Assembly: GCF_900107645.1 (NCBI RefSeq)
Contig: NZ_FNQN01000006.1
Location: 204,068-268,067 of the forward strand
Direction: 5' to 3'
From: Desulfuromusa kysingii
Lineage (GTDB): Bacteria > Desulfobacterota > Desulfuromonadia > Desulfuromonadales > Geopsychrobacteraceae
Length of the DNA stretch: 64,000 nucleotides
Below the pieces are notes generated by a model. The model had not been told where the DNA came from. It was given only the letters and a program-made list of their open reading frames with translations, and made no database searches. A program made the position numbers and the translations under genes. Shown piece by piece: positions 8,279-17,385 of the stretch; position 1 is the first letter of the stretch, and each line of letters starts with the position of its first letter.

Positions 8279-10009
8279 CTACTTTATGTGACTTTCAACT
8301 CTATTATAGATAAACTCTAACATTTTAGGAACTTTAAGAATCTTCAGATAGGTTTTATCATTGTCGTCTGCCACATACGAAGCACTATAATATTCATCAA
8401 TCTCTGGTGCATTTGGGTATTCGACGATAGTAGGCGAATCGAATGTAACATCAGCTGTCCCTGTCGGAATCCCTTCGCTGGTAAAATCAACGATCATTGG
8501 CATTTCATCCTCTTCAGACAAAAGTGTCACCGTTTGATCATCGTTGTAAGTCAAAGAGGTTGTTTGATTGTCCGTGTCATCCTCATCAGTTTCTACGGAT
8601 ACAAGTTGCCCACTATCGTCATAGGTAAAGGTATTGCTCTGTCTGAAAGTCTCACTGCCATCTTCGAAGTTAACTTCTACTGTTTTTGTTAAAATTCCGT
8701 CCGAGTAGGTCACTATATTTGTTTCCGTACGTGTCGATGAAAGCTCTCCCCCAGGATAATCCTTTTCTTCATGGGTGTAGACCGTCAGGTAGCCGGCGTC
8801 ATTGTATGAATATTCGTCACTCCAATATTGAGAGGTTCCTTCAAAAACACCGTCGTTGTCAGCATCCAAGAGATTTTCGTAGCTGTGCATAGCGAGATTG
8901 CCACTATCTGCATATGTATAGCTGTTGATGTCTCCATAATGTGAGGACAGTGTTTCGTTAATAGGATCTGGATAGGAGTATTGCTCTGTGGATGACATGG
9001 TCAATAAACCCTGTTCATTGTATTCCCAAGCCTGGTAATAGTGCCTCAAATAGTCAATTGTTTCGTCATTATCGTTGCTATAAGAATATGTTTCTGAGTC
9101 AGTGAGCAGACGACCAGCACTGTCATAGATATAGGTATGGAGACTAAATGTGTCGTACCCTTCAACGTTGTCATAAACATCAGTTGATGTCTTTTTAGAG
9201 ATGAGTTGTTTTTTATCATTGTAGGTGAAATCAATCTGATAGATATCTTCGTCACTTTTATCAACAATAGTCTGCATTTTTAAGCCATCAGCGTAACTAT
9301 GGGTGTAGCTGTCTTCCTTTGTTACATCTCCATCAGCAGTCACGATGTGAGAGATCAGGTTTCCATAGCTGTCATACTCGAAGGTGTGGACTGTGGTAGA
9401 ACTGGTGTCGTCAATTTCGGTATGAATAAAACTGGTGATATCTTCGGCACTATTGTAGGTGAAGGTGTAAGTATCGGTTGTAATCCCATCGTTCACCTCG
9501 GTCTGCTTCAAAGGCAGGCCGGAAGGAGTATAACTGTAATGGGATTCTTCTTGAATACTGGGTGTTGTGTCCATGACACCCGTTTCTTCGTCGGAATAAT
9601 ACCACTCTTGAATTAAGGAGGTGATTGCGCCAAAATTGCTGCTTAAAGCTGACTCTTGAGCAACCGGTGCCAAGTTGTTGTCATACAATATGGATGTTCC
9701 CGTAATTGCTGGATCGTATGTGTAGCTTTGGACGAAGCGTGTATCAGGAACAGGGTCGCCATCGTTATCAGCATAGCTGGTTTCTTCGATTACTTGACCA
9801 ATAACCTGCATCGCCGAATTGTATTCAAAGCTCTGAATGTATGTGTCCCCTTTTGTTGTTGTGGTTGCTATGCTATCGGCCCCATAAGGATATTGTGATG
9901 CTGTTATTTCGTGGTTTGAACTACTCCCACCACACCCTGATAAGACCAGTGGTAGCAGAATAAGCATTACCAGAAAATAGCTGTAGTGGCTGTAACATCG
10001 TTGTTTCAT
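8279..10009 (-). CDS. YD-repeat-like lipoprotein, paralogue 1
   Basis: This encodes a 576-residue surface or periplasmic lipoprotein. A signal peptide (about 1-25) ends in a lipobox LVLSGC with C26 as the lipidated residue, followed by GGSSSNHE. The mature part is built of imperfect repeats of the type YDSYGNLIS, YNDKKQLIS, YDSAGRLLT, YNEQGLLT, YNDAGYLT and YDDSGQLVS. This spacing resembles YD repeats of Rhs/WapA-type proteins, which form beta-sheet shells. DNDGDPV near residue 75 looks like a calcium-binding loop. There is no toxin domain or Rhs core. It is the last of four paralogues in the island. Function is unknown. Confidence 0.8.
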   Translation of the reverse strand: MKQRCYSHYSYFLVMLILLPLVLSGCGGSSSNHEITASQYPYGADSIATTTTKGDTYIQSFEYNSAMQVIGQVIEETSYADNDGDPVPDTRFVQSYTYDPAITGTSILYDNNLAPVAQESALSSNFGAITSLIQEWYYSDEETGVMDTTPSIQEESHYSYTPSGLPLKQTEVNDGITTDTYTFTYNSAEDITSFIHTEIDDTSSTTVHTFEYDSYGNLISHIVTADGDVTKEDSYTHSYADGLKMQTIVDKSDEDIYQIDFTYNDKKQLISKKTSTDVYDNVEGYDTFSLHTYIYDSAGRLLTDSETYSYSNDNDETIDYLRHYYQAWEYNEQGLLTMSSTEQYSYPDPINETLSSHYGDINSYTYADSGNLAMHSYENLLDADNDGVFEGTSQYWSDEYSYNDAGYLTVYTHEEKDYPGGELSSTRTETNIVTYSDGILTKTVEVNFEDGSETFRQSNTFTYDDSGQLVSVETDEDDTDNQTTSLTYNDDQTVTLLSEEDEMPMIVDFTSEGIPTGTADVTFDSPTIVEYPNAPEIDEYYSASYVADDNDKTYLKILKVPKMLEFIYNRVESHIK

Positions 10010-10131
10010 TAGACGTTCTCCTTATGATTCGTGTGGTTGAATGAATGGTCATATTTGCGTACGATTCTGATGGGATATAATTTCGAAGCATGACCTTATT
10101 CTTGTAGCAACAAGCCAACAAGATTTGCGGC

Positions 10132-10160
10132 ATCCTAGGCTTAAGGAGAATTAATGTCAA
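10132..10160 (-). promoter_or_regulatory. Sigma-70-like promoter of paralogue 1
   Basis: On the minus strand TTGACA (10160-10155) is followed after 17 bases by TAGGAT (10137-10132). An AT-rich stretch, TAAATATA, lies upstream of the -35. The leader before the ATG at 10009 would be about 115 bases. The same arrangement occurs before paralogues 3 and 4, which supports it. Confidence 0.65.
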
Positions 10161-10370
10161 TATATTTATGTGATTTTTATGAATTAAAACAGTTGGTTAA
10201 CTAGAGCTTTAGAAATTTGTCTACGAGGTTCATCTATGAAAGTCTTTTAAAATCTGTCATCTGAAGGAAAAATCGTTGGTGAATGTTGATGTTAAGATTC
10301 AAACTTACGATCCTATTACTATATAAGTGCTCTGGATGAGTGAAAGACTTGAGGTATTCGCAGATACCAA

Positions 10371-10402
10371 AAGTGAGCCCCCCCCTTTCAGGGAGGGATT
10401 CC
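10371..10402 (-). terminator. GC-rich hairpin after paralogue 2
   Basis: A run of seven C residues pairs imperfectly with GGGAGGG around the loop TTTCA, just after the stop at 10406. It resembles a decayed version of the hairpin at 8214-8248 (both begin AAGTGAGCC). There is no clear T-run on the minus strand. Confidence 0.4.
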
Positions 10403-10405
10403 CTT

Positions 10406-12154
10406 CTAGATTCGATATCTTGGTATGTTAAATATCGCTTTATCGACAATCTCTAACATTTTGGGAGATTTAATACCCCACAGGTAGCTTTTATCGTTGT
10501 CATCGGTTTTATCTTCAAATTCAGACTCAGCTCCATCAATCTCAGGTGAATTGGGGTATTTAACTAAAATAGCTTCATCATCATCAAATGCCAGATCTAC
10601 GGTTCCTATTGGAAACCCTGCACTAGTAAAATCAACGGTTATTTTTATTCCTAATGCTTCGTTATTAATCGTTACAGTTTGATCATCGTTGTACGTTAAA
10701 ACGGATTCCTCCTCACCCTCCGTATCAGCCCCATATGTATATTCCGTTGCGAGTTTGATGATCTGTCCATGATCGTCATAAGTAAATAATGCAGTAGTTC
10801 TGCTGTCCTCAGCTTCATAATCAGAACCGATTGTTGACAGTTCAAAATTAACAGTTGATAGTTCTGTAAGAACACCATCAGTATAAGTGATAAAATTTGT
10901 TTTACGTTCCGTATCTAAAAGAACGTTCTCTTCATATTCGTTTTTATTATAGTCTGAGATTGTTAGGTAGCCGTCGTCATTATAATAGTTATCATCTCTC
11001 TCAATTGTCTGTGGACTATTTTCATCAAAATCTTCAAAATCCTCAAATTCGTACTTTTGATAGAGATGCATGCTGATATTGCCACTGTCGGCATATGCAT
11101 AAGTGTTGATGTATTTATGATAAGTAAATTGGTAGCGATTGTCCCAAGATTCTTTAACATAACCAACGATTAAACCGTCCAGATCGTATTCCCAGGTTTT
11201 TTCAATTTTCACTTCAATGTCGTTTTCGGCTGTTTTTTCATAGAAATCAGTGAGCATCTCACCTGTAGAGTCGTCATAGGTATAGGTATGAGTTTTAAAG
11301 GTGTCATACGCACCATCATTATCAGTGTCTATTGATGTTGTTTTGGCAATTATTTGTTCTTGATCATTGTAGGTGAAATCAATCTGATAGAGATCTTCGT
11401 CACTTTCATCAACAATAGTCTGTATTTTTAAGCCATTAATGTAACTATGGGTGTAGTTGTCTACCACCGTTACCTCTCCATCAACGGTGATGGTGTGAGA
11501 GATCAGGTTTTCGTAGCTGTCATACTCGTAGGTTTCGATTGTGGTAGAGCTGGTGCCGTCAGATGCTGTTTCGATATGAGTATAACTGGTGACATCCTCG
11601 GCGCTATTGTAAGTGTAAGCATCGATTGTAACTCCATCGTTCACTTCGGTCCGCTTCAAAGGTAGACCTGAATCGGTGTAACTGTAATAGTATTCGCGTT
11701 GATAACTCGGGGTTGTAGCGAGGACACCTGTTTCTTCGTCAAATTCATCATACTCCTCATAAATCGATGAGGTGATAGCGCCAAAATCACTGCTTGAATC
11801 TGATACTTGAGCAATCTCATCGGACAAGGAAGTTTCTGATATTGATGGATCGTATGTGTTCCTTGTGATGGTGCGTGATCTCATGATAGGGTCGCCATCG
11901 TTATCATCATATTCGGTTTCTTCAATGGTCTCACCAACAACCTGCATCGCCGAATTGTATTCAAAACTTTGATCGTATCTGTATGTGAAGCCGTCTTCAG
12001 TTTTCACGGTTGATATACTATCGGCTCCATAGGGATATTGTGTGGCTGTCACTTCATGGTTTGAACTACTCCCACCACAGGCTGACAAGATCAGAGGTAG
12101 CAGAATGAGGATGGTAAGAAAATAGCAGTAGTGGCTGTAGCTTCTTTGTTTCAT
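10406..12154 (-). CDS. YD-repeat-like lipoprotein, paralogue 2
   Basis: This encodes 582 residues. The signal peptide and lipobox (LILSAC, C26) and the following GGSSSNHEVTATQYPYGADSI are nearly the same as in paralogues 1 and 3. The body has YD-like units such as YDSYENLIS, YNDQEQIIA, YDDHGQIIK and YNDDGYLT. The C-terminal block conserved in the family is NDDQTVTI, VDFTSAGFPIGT and PKMLEIV. The middle has diverged much more than the two ends. No clear promoter of its own was seen in the 135 bases after paralogue 3, so it may depend on read-through from the gene at 13930. Confidence 0.8.
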   Translation of the reverse strand: MKQRSYSHYCYFLTILILLPLILSACGGSSSNHEVTATQYPYGADSISTVKTEDGFTYRYDQSFEYNSAMQVVGETIEETEYDDNDGDPIMRSRTITRNTYDPSISETSLSDEIAQVSDSSSDFGAITSSIYEEYDEFDEETGVLATTPSYQREYYYSYTDSGLPLKRTEVNDGVTIDAYTYNSAEDVTSYTHIETASDGTSSTTIETYEYDSYENLISHTITVDGEVTVVDNYTHSYINGLKIQTIVDESDEDLYQIDFTYNDQEQIIAKTTSIDTDNDGAYDTFKTHTYTYDDSTGEMLTDFYEKTAENDIEVKIEKTWEYDLDGLIVGYVKESWDNRYQFTYHKYINTYAYADSGNISMHLYQKYEFEDFEDFDENSPQTIERDDNYYNDDGYLTISDYNKNEYEENVLLDTERKTNFITYTDGVLTELSTVNFELSTIGSDYEAEDSRTTALFTYDDHGQIIKLATEYTYGADTEGEEESVLTYNDDQTVTINNEALGIKITVDFTSAGFPIGTVDLAFDDDEAILVKYPNSPEIDGAESEFEDKTDDNDKSYLWGIKSPKMLEIVDKAIFNIPRYRI

Positions 12155-12250
12155 AGAATATTCTCCTTGTGTTGAAGTGGTTGGGTAAGTGGTCAGCTTA
12201 TATCATTAATAAATGTTAAAAACAGAGAATAGTCCACTGCAATTGCTAAA

Positions 12251-12276
12251 GAGCCCCACCCTTCAAGGCAGGGCTC
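12251..12276 (-). terminator. Hairpin after paralogue 3
   Basis: The inverted repeat GAGCCC ... GGGCTC has a partly paired CACC/GGCA interior. It sits about 15 bases after the stop at 12290, and on the minus strand is followed by TTTAGC. It is a moderate terminator or a processing hairpin between paralogues 3 and 2. Confidence 0.5.
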
Positions 12277-12289
12277 AATTTAAATAGCA

Positions 12290-13930
12290 TTATGGCTCTT
12301 TAATTATCTTGAGATTTCTGTTGCGGGCAATAAATTCATATAATTTAGGGGATTGAACCCTCATTGAATAGGTTTTATCATTGATATCTGCTTCAGGCAT
12401 ATCTTCATTTATATCAGTTAAATTAGGGTATTTAATGACTAATGCATCATATAACCAGTCTGCTGTACCCGTCGGAATACCTTCACTGGTAAAATCAATA
12501 ATCGTTGTTTGATACTCTTCTTCATTTCTTTGAAACAAGATTGTGACTGTTTGATTATCGTTGTAGGTCAATGATGATACCTCATAGAATTCGACATCAT
12601 CAAATGCCACTTCCGAAGCTATTTGAACAAGACGCCCATCATCGTCATAGGCATAAAAAAAGCTATAAACGTTATACTCTTTGATTGCGGAAATACTCAT
12701 TACATTTTCAGTAAGAATGCCATCCGTATAGGTCAAAGTATGATTTATTGACTCCAAAGACTCCAAATTGCCATCTGAATTCATTTCGGACGTCAATTTT
12801 GTAAGGTACCCCGCATCATTGTAGAGAAAGTCAGTGCTCTCAGCGAAACGGAGTTCTTCAAAAATGTCCCCATCAAGATCTGTATCAACACGCTCTTCAT
12901 AGTTGTACATGGCGATATTGCCATTATCTGCATAGGCATAGTTGTAAATTTTTTCATCATGAGAAGTTAGAGTGCCAGTTTCTAGATCTAAGGAGAATGT
13001 TTCTGTGGTAAAGGTAATCATCAAACCCTGGTCGTTGTACACCCATTCTTGCTCCTCAACACCCAGAAAACCTTGGACGGTATGATCATCGGAATAATAA
13101 GCATCTGTAGATTTTGTTTTTAGAATTAATTGTTTTTTATCATTGTATCTGTACCCAAACTGTTCTATTTCTTCATTATTATTGTTAACTATGGTGGTAA
13201 CGATCGTCTCTGTTACTAAGCCATTGTCGTCGTAAGTATGAGCATAGTTAATAGTCTTTCGATCCACTGTAGAGTCTCCCTCGAGCTTGGTATAACTGTA
13301 TGATATTAAATTCCCATGGCTGTCATAACTGTAGGTTTTGGTTTTTGTATAATCATCAACCTTAGTCTCAGTATCACTGGTGATATTGTTGTCATCATCA
13401 TAGGTGTAAGCATACATCTCAGTTGTTACACCGTTTTGAACAATGGTTTTATCCAACAATAAACCGAAATCCGCATAGTTATAATAGATTTCTTCTTTAT
13501 CTGTCGGTGATGTTTTTAGCTCTCCAGTTGATTCGTCGAGGTCATATTGTTCACGAATATATGAGGTGACGGCACCGAAATCATTTGGTCCAGGAAATTC
13601 TCCTTCCGATATTGCTACTGCAATCGTTGGATCGTGTGTGTAGCTTTCGACGATTCGTGAATAAATAACGGGGACACTATCGGGGTTGTTATCGTAGTGG
13701 ATTATTTCAAAAATTTGACCAACAACCTGCATCGCCGAATTGTATTCAAAGCTCTGCGTGTATGTGTCCCCATCCGCTGTTGTGGTGGAGATACTATCGG
13801 CCCCATAAGGATATTGTGAGGCTGTCACTTCATGGTTTGAACTACTCCCTCCACAGGCTGACAAGACCAGAGGTAGCAGAATGAGGATGGTAAGAAAATA
13901 GCAGTAGTGGCTGTAAACTTTTTGTTTCAT
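12290..13930 (-). CDS. YD-repeat-like lipoprotein, paralogue 3
   Basis: The start at 13930 gives 546 residues beginning MKQKVYSHY, aligned with paralogues 1 and 2; an upstream ATG adds an unrelated low-complexity stretch. The lipobox is LVLSAC, and the sequence around it matches paralogue 2 almost base for base (12075-12135 against 13850-13915), suggesting gene conversion or recent duplication. The body contains YDSHGNLIS, YNDKKQLIL, YNDAGYLTK and YDDDGRLVQ repeats. The C-terminal block with NDNQTVTI, DFTSEGIPTGTADW and PKLYEFI is conserved. It is a secreted lipoprotein of unknown function. Confidence 0.8.
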   Translation of the reverse strand: MKQKVYSHYCYFLTILILLPLVLSACGGSSSNHEVTASQYPYGADSISTTTADGDTYTQSFEYNSAMQVVGQIFEIIHYDNNPDSVPVIYSRIVESYTHDPTIAVAISEGEFPGPNDFGAVTSYIREQYDLDESTGELKTSPTDKEEIYYNYADFGLLLDKTIVQNGVTTEMYAYTYDDDNNITSDTETKVDDYTKTKTYSYDSHGNLISYSYTKLEGDSTVDRKTINYAHTYDDNGLVTETIVTTIVNNNNEEIEQFGYRYNDKKQLILKTKSTDAYYSDDHTVQGFLGVEEQEWVYNDQGLMITFTTETFSLDLETGTLTSHDEKIYNYAYADNGNIAMYNYEERVDTDLDGDIFEELRFAESTDFLYNDAGYLTKLTSEMNSDGNLESLESINHTLTYTDGILTENVMSISAIKEYNVYSFFYAYDDDGRLVQIASEVAFDDVEFYEVSSLTYNDNQTVTILFQRNEEEYQTTIIDFTSEGIPTGTADWLYDALVIKYPNLTDINEDMPEADINDKTYSMRVQSPKLYEFIARNRNLKIIKEP

Positions 13931-14051
13931 TGAATATTCCCCTTGTGTTGAAGTGTTTGAGGGGGGGGGCATGTTTGTCTATAAACCGCAAGCGGTATAG
14001 GTTGAAAGCATGGCCTTGATGTTGTGACAATACCCCCTCAATGTTAGCAAC

Positions 14052-14080
14052 AATTTATGATTTGGTAAGATTAATGTCAA
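14052..14080 (-). promoter_or_regulatory. Sigma-70-like promoter of paralogue 3
   Basis: Minus strand TTGACA (14080-14075), 17-base spacer, TAAATT (14057-14052). The AT-rich flank is like that of the promoters at 10132 and 17184. The leader is about 115 bases. Confidence 0.6.
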
Positions 14081-14190
14081 TAAATTTATATCGTTATTAT
14101 GAATTGATGCTATTGATTTAGATAAACACTTTGATTGCAACGATAAAGTTTGTTTGGGGATAGATGTATTGAATAAGAGAAAGATCAGCA

Positions 14191-14215
14191 GCCCTAGATG
14201 AAAAACATCAAGGGC
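14191..14215 (-). terminator. Hairpin after omptin fragment
   Basis: GCCCT and GATG arms pair with CATC and AGGGC around an A/T loop on either strand. It follows the stop of the truncated omptin copy and probably was the terminator of the original second omptin gene. Confidence 0.45.
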
Positions 14216-14224
14216 ATATGGCTA

Positions 14225-14448
14225 TCAGCAAGAGAAACCTAGCATCAGGTATGAACGCAATTGGTGGCTGAGGACTTCATGGTCAATAGTGTGAGCATAG
14301 ACACCGGAGAAATAGGCTTTAGATTCCCCTTTTGATTCGATTCTTATGGATTCAATCTCTGCTTGTAAATACCAATGATGATAAAATGAATAACGCAGGT
14401 TCAGGCGGGCCATCAGTGCATTACCGTTCCAGCCATGATCGGCATTGT
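14225..14448 (-). pseudogene. 3' fragment of a second omptin gene
   Basis: This stretch encodes the last about 74 residues of the omptin-like protein at 17386-18360 (ADHGWNGNALMARLNLRY onward) with only a few changes at the DNA level. The fragment keeps the stop codon but has lost the first three quarters of the gene, including all four catalytic positions. It abuts the IS256-family remnant directly. The likely history is duplication of an omptin-lipoprotein unit, insertion of the IS element, then deletion. Confidence 0.85.
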
Positions 14449-14449
14449 C

Positions 14450-15087
14450 CATTTCTTTGAGATATTCTGCAATGCCAAGTACAGCAGCTGGATCATTGAT
14501 TCATCATTGGGGAACGAGCCCCGATTCTTCGTCACCTTTCGCAGCGATATATTGACCGACTCAATAGCGTTGGTGGTGTAGATCGCTTTGCGAATATCTG
14601 GTGGATAGGAAAACAGTGGCGTTATCCGTTCCCAGTTGTTCCGCCAAGACTTACTGATGGTCGGTTGACTTCCGTTCCACTTTTCCTCAAACACTTCGGG
14701 ATTATATACACAAGCGACAAAAATATCTTTCACACCACGGTTCTTCAGCTCAGTCACAACCTGATGCCAGAACTTGGCTCCTTCGGTCTCAGCGGTCCAT
14801 ATCCCGAGAACTTCTTTAAGCCCGTCCATGTTGACACCAACCGCCTTATTGTTCGAGGGAGCGTTCTTCTCATAGCCAAGATGATCGGTTATCTCGGCCT
14901 GCATGGCTCGCTCCAGCAGTTGCTTGGTCAGTTGTTTCAGCAGCCCGGTTTCCCCGATGAGATCTTCAGGATTCTTGTAATCCTTCATCAGGGTATCGAG
15001 CAAATCTTTGGGTATGGTCATCAGTGCCTCCAGTGGTTACAGTTTGTAACCGACTGAGACCATTTACACAAAGTTTTTTACACCCTC
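14450..15087 (-). mobile_element. Internally deleted IS256-family element
   Basis: The frame (start ATG 15021) reads as an IS256/mutator-type transposase with pieces missing. The N terminus (MTIPKDLLDTLMKDYKNPED) is joined after about 55 residues to a middle block (GVNMDGLKEVLGIWTAE), then jumps from IFVACV to FEEKWNGSQPTISKSW, and ends at KKWTMPI. A full transposase is about 400 residues; this has about 190. The parts holding the first and second acidic catalytic residues are missing or damaged, so it cannot move itself. The outer terminal repeat is probably at 15061-15087, which on the minus strand reads GAGGGTGTAAAAAACTTTG onward, as in many IS256 ends. The other end is lost at the junction with the omptin fragment. 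Confidence 0.85.
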
Positions 15088-15214
15088 TCGGACGAAAGTT
15101 TACCAGAACTGTTCATCTTTTACAGAACTTTTTAAAAGAACCTTTTAAGCATCAAAAAGAGGGAGGTTGGATGTCAAGATTTACAAAGCTATTTGAATGT
15201 CTCGTTATTGCAAA

Positions 15215-15247
15215 CAAAAAACCCCTCCAATACTGGAGGGGTTTTTT
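15215..15247. terminator. Strong bidirectional terminator
   Basis: CCCCTCCA and TGGAGGGG form a perfect 8-bp stem with a four-base loop, flanked by an A-tract on one side and a T-tract on the other, so it can work in both directions. On the minus strand it ends the transcript of paralogue 4, about 25 bases after the stop at 15273. Confidence 0.9.
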
Positions 15248-15272
15248 ACCGCATTCGTTTTAAAATCGCTAC

Positions 15273-17069
15273 TTAATCATCCATCATTTCCGTATAAATG
15301 AAACTAAACATTTTTGGGATTTTAAAAGTTAATGGATAGCTCTTATCATTTGAGTCAGCACTGCTAACCCCATTATAATAAGAATCAAGTTCTGGGGAAT
15401 TTGGATAACGGATGACAAATGTATCAATTATTAAGTCTGTGGTCCCTGTAGGCATCCCTTCCGTTGTGAAATCAACAATCTTTGTCTGTTGTGAGTCTTC
15501 ATCATTCTCAGATAAAAGGGTAACCGTCTGGTCATCGTTGTAAGTTAAGGTGATCGTTTCAGTAGCTGTATAATCTCCATCGACGACATTGTTTTCATAG
15601 AGGCTAAGTTGTCCATCATCGTTAAGGGTTAAATTGGTGTTAGAGTTATAATTTGGGCTCCCATCTTCAGAACGAACTGTTTCTATCTGTGTTAATATTC
15701 CATCTGTATAGGTGAGCGTTTTTGTAGACGTATCGGTGTTAGTAATTACGCCATCGTCATAATACACTGTTGTTTCGATGAGGGATACCAGGTACCCATC
15801 TGTATTATAATAGTACTCATGAGTCCTTCCCGAATTAATACCCTCAAAATCACCATCGAGATTAGAATCTAATAGATTTGAATAGCTATTCATGGCGATA
15901 TTGCCATTTTCTGTATATTGATAGCTGTAGCTGTCTTTATTATGTCCAGACATTATTTTTTCGACAGGATCTAAATAGTAAATTTCTTCTTCAGAAGAAG
16001 CGGTCATCACCCCCTGCTCATTGTATTCCCAGACATCGTTGAGGTGACGCAGATAGTTAATGACATGATTACCACTGCTGTCGTACGAAAATTCTTCTGA
16101 ATCCGTGAGGAGACGACCAGCACTGTCATAGGTATAGGTATTGGTTCTGAATGTATCATACTCATCATCGTCAGAATAATTGTTCCATGATTCTGTTTTT
16201 GAAGTTAACTGTTCTTGGGTATTGTAAGTGTAATTGAATTGATAAGTGTGTTCATTACTTTCACCCACGTTCTCAGTAACGATCGTCTGCATCAGAAGGT
16301 CACCGGTGTAGCTGTTTTCGTAGCTGGTGATGTGTTCCTCTGCGGCTTCATCGGTACCATCTCCATCGGAATCGCCTTCTCTTGTATAAGTTGATAAAAT
16401 AAGATTGCCATGACTGTCATATTCATTTGTTGTAATGCCGGAAAAAGTGGTACCGGCCGATGCAGGGTTAATCAGAGTATAGCTATTGCGGGTGAGCTTT
16501 TCGTCATTATTGTAAGTGTAGGTGTAGGTTCGGCTGGTAATCTCATCGCCATTATGTACAACTTCGGTCCGTTCTAACAACACACCAGAAGCTGTATAGC
16601 TGTAATAATTTTCTGTTTGATCTGATGGGGTTGTCTCGAGAACACCTGTATCTGCATCGATTTCATAATAAGAATAAATATCTGAGGTAATTGCGCCAAA
16701 AATAGAGTTAGTGAGGGCAACTTGAGCAACCGGCATCAGATTAGTTTGTATACTCGATGCTGTAATGGATGGATCATAGGTGTAACTTTGAACGTAGCGC
16801 TGATCAATGACAGGATCGCCATCATTGTCATCATAGTAAGTATTTTCTTTTGTATAAGCAACAACTTGCATTGCTTCATTGTACCCGAAGGATTCATTGA
16901 CCGTGTCATTAGTATCTGAGTGCGTAGTTGAAATTCCATCAGCACCATAAGGGTATGCTAATGCTGTCACTTCATGGTTTGAACTACTGTCACTGCAGGC
17001 TGATAAACCCATGGTGAGTGCTGTTAATATGAGTATTACCAGAAAATCTCGAGCGCGAATGTATTTCAT
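15273..17069 (-). CDS. YD-repeat-like lipoprotein, paralogue 4
   Basis: The start at 17069 has GGAGGG nine bases upstream and gives 598 residues. The signal peptide ends in a lipobox (MGLSAC), followed by SDSSSNHEVTALAYPYGADGI, the family N-terminal block. Repeats include YDSHGNLIL, YNTQEQLTS, YDSAGRLLT, YNEQGVMTA, YNTDGYLVS and the C-terminal NDDQTVTLL / VDFTTEGMPTGT / PKMFSFIY block. It is the most diverged of the four, and lies directly downstream of the intact omptin gene on the same strand. A DNDGDPV loop is conserved near residue 80. The family is not known to me beyond the YD-like pattern. Confidence 0.8.
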   Translation of the reverse strand: MKYIRARDFLVILILTALTMGLSACSDSSSNHEVTALAYPYGADGISTTHSDTNDTVNESFGYNEAMQVVAYTKENTYYDDNDGDPVIDQRYVQSYTYDPSITASSIQTNLMPVAQVALTNSIFGAITSDIYSYYEIDADTGVLETTPSDQTENYYSYTASGVLLERTEVVHNGDEITSRTYTYTYNNDEKLTRNSYTLINPASAGTTFSGITTNEYDSHGNLILSTYTREGDSDGDGTDEAAEEHITSYENSYTGDLLMQTIVTENVGESNEHTYQFNYTYNTQEQLTSKTESWNNYSDDDEYDTFRTNTYTYDSAGRLLTDSEEFSYDSSGNHVINYLRHLNDVWEYNEQGVMTASSEEEIYYLDPVEKIMSGHNKDSYSYQYTENGNIAMNSYSNLLDSNLDGDFEGINSGRTHEYYYNTDGYLVSLIETTVYYDDGVITNTDTSTKTLTYTDGILTQIETVRSEDGSPNYNSNTNLTLNDDGQLSLYENNVVDGDYTATETITLTYNDDQTVTLLSENDEDSQQTKIVDFTTEGMPTGTTDLIIDTFVIRYPNSPELDSYYNGVSSADSNDKSYPLTFKIPKMFSFIYTEMMDD

Positions 17070-17183
17070 TGAAAACCCTCCCTGTAACTTACGTTGTTTA
17101 TGTGGACAGTCATTTTTTTCAATGACCTGCAAAATAAAAACAATTAATTGTAAATATTCAAATATAACCCACTAAGTTTCCTG

Positions 17184-17212
17184 AGATTATTCTCATGATT
17201 AGCCTGTGTCAA
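17184..17212 (-). promoter_or_regulatory. Sigma-70-like promoter of paralogue 4
   Basis: Minus strand TTGACA (17212-17207), 17-base spacer, TAATCT (17189-17184). It is the third copy of the same arrangement in this island. The leader would be a little over 100 bases. Confidence 0.6.
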
Positions 17213-17353
17213 TATATTTATTGTTTTTGTGGTATTTTTCTAGAAATATTATATTTAAATATGTGGATATAAGATTATTGATGACAGTCACTAAAGAATA
17301 AAAACAGGTATGACTTTAAGTCGTTATTCGAAAGATATATGACTTCGACAGGA

Positions 17354-17378
17354 CGCCTCTGGAGAAATCCAGAAGCGC
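17354..17378 (-). terminator. Hairpin after omptin gene
   Basis: CGCTTCTGG and CCAGAGGCG pair (one G-T wobble) around a six-base loop, directly after the omptin stop at 17386. No T-run follows. Confidence 0.45.
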
Positions 17379-17385
17379 AAACAAA

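Noticed and set aside
9299..9898. Plus-strand frames antisense to the lipoprotein genes
   Set aside because: They are shadows of the repeat-rich genes; the minus-strand frames have lipoprotein signals and paralogues.
8279..17069. Lipoproteins considered as Rhs toxins
   Set aside because: They have lipoboxes and YD-like units but no Rhs core, no VgrG/PAAR link and no variable C-terminal toxin or immunity gene.
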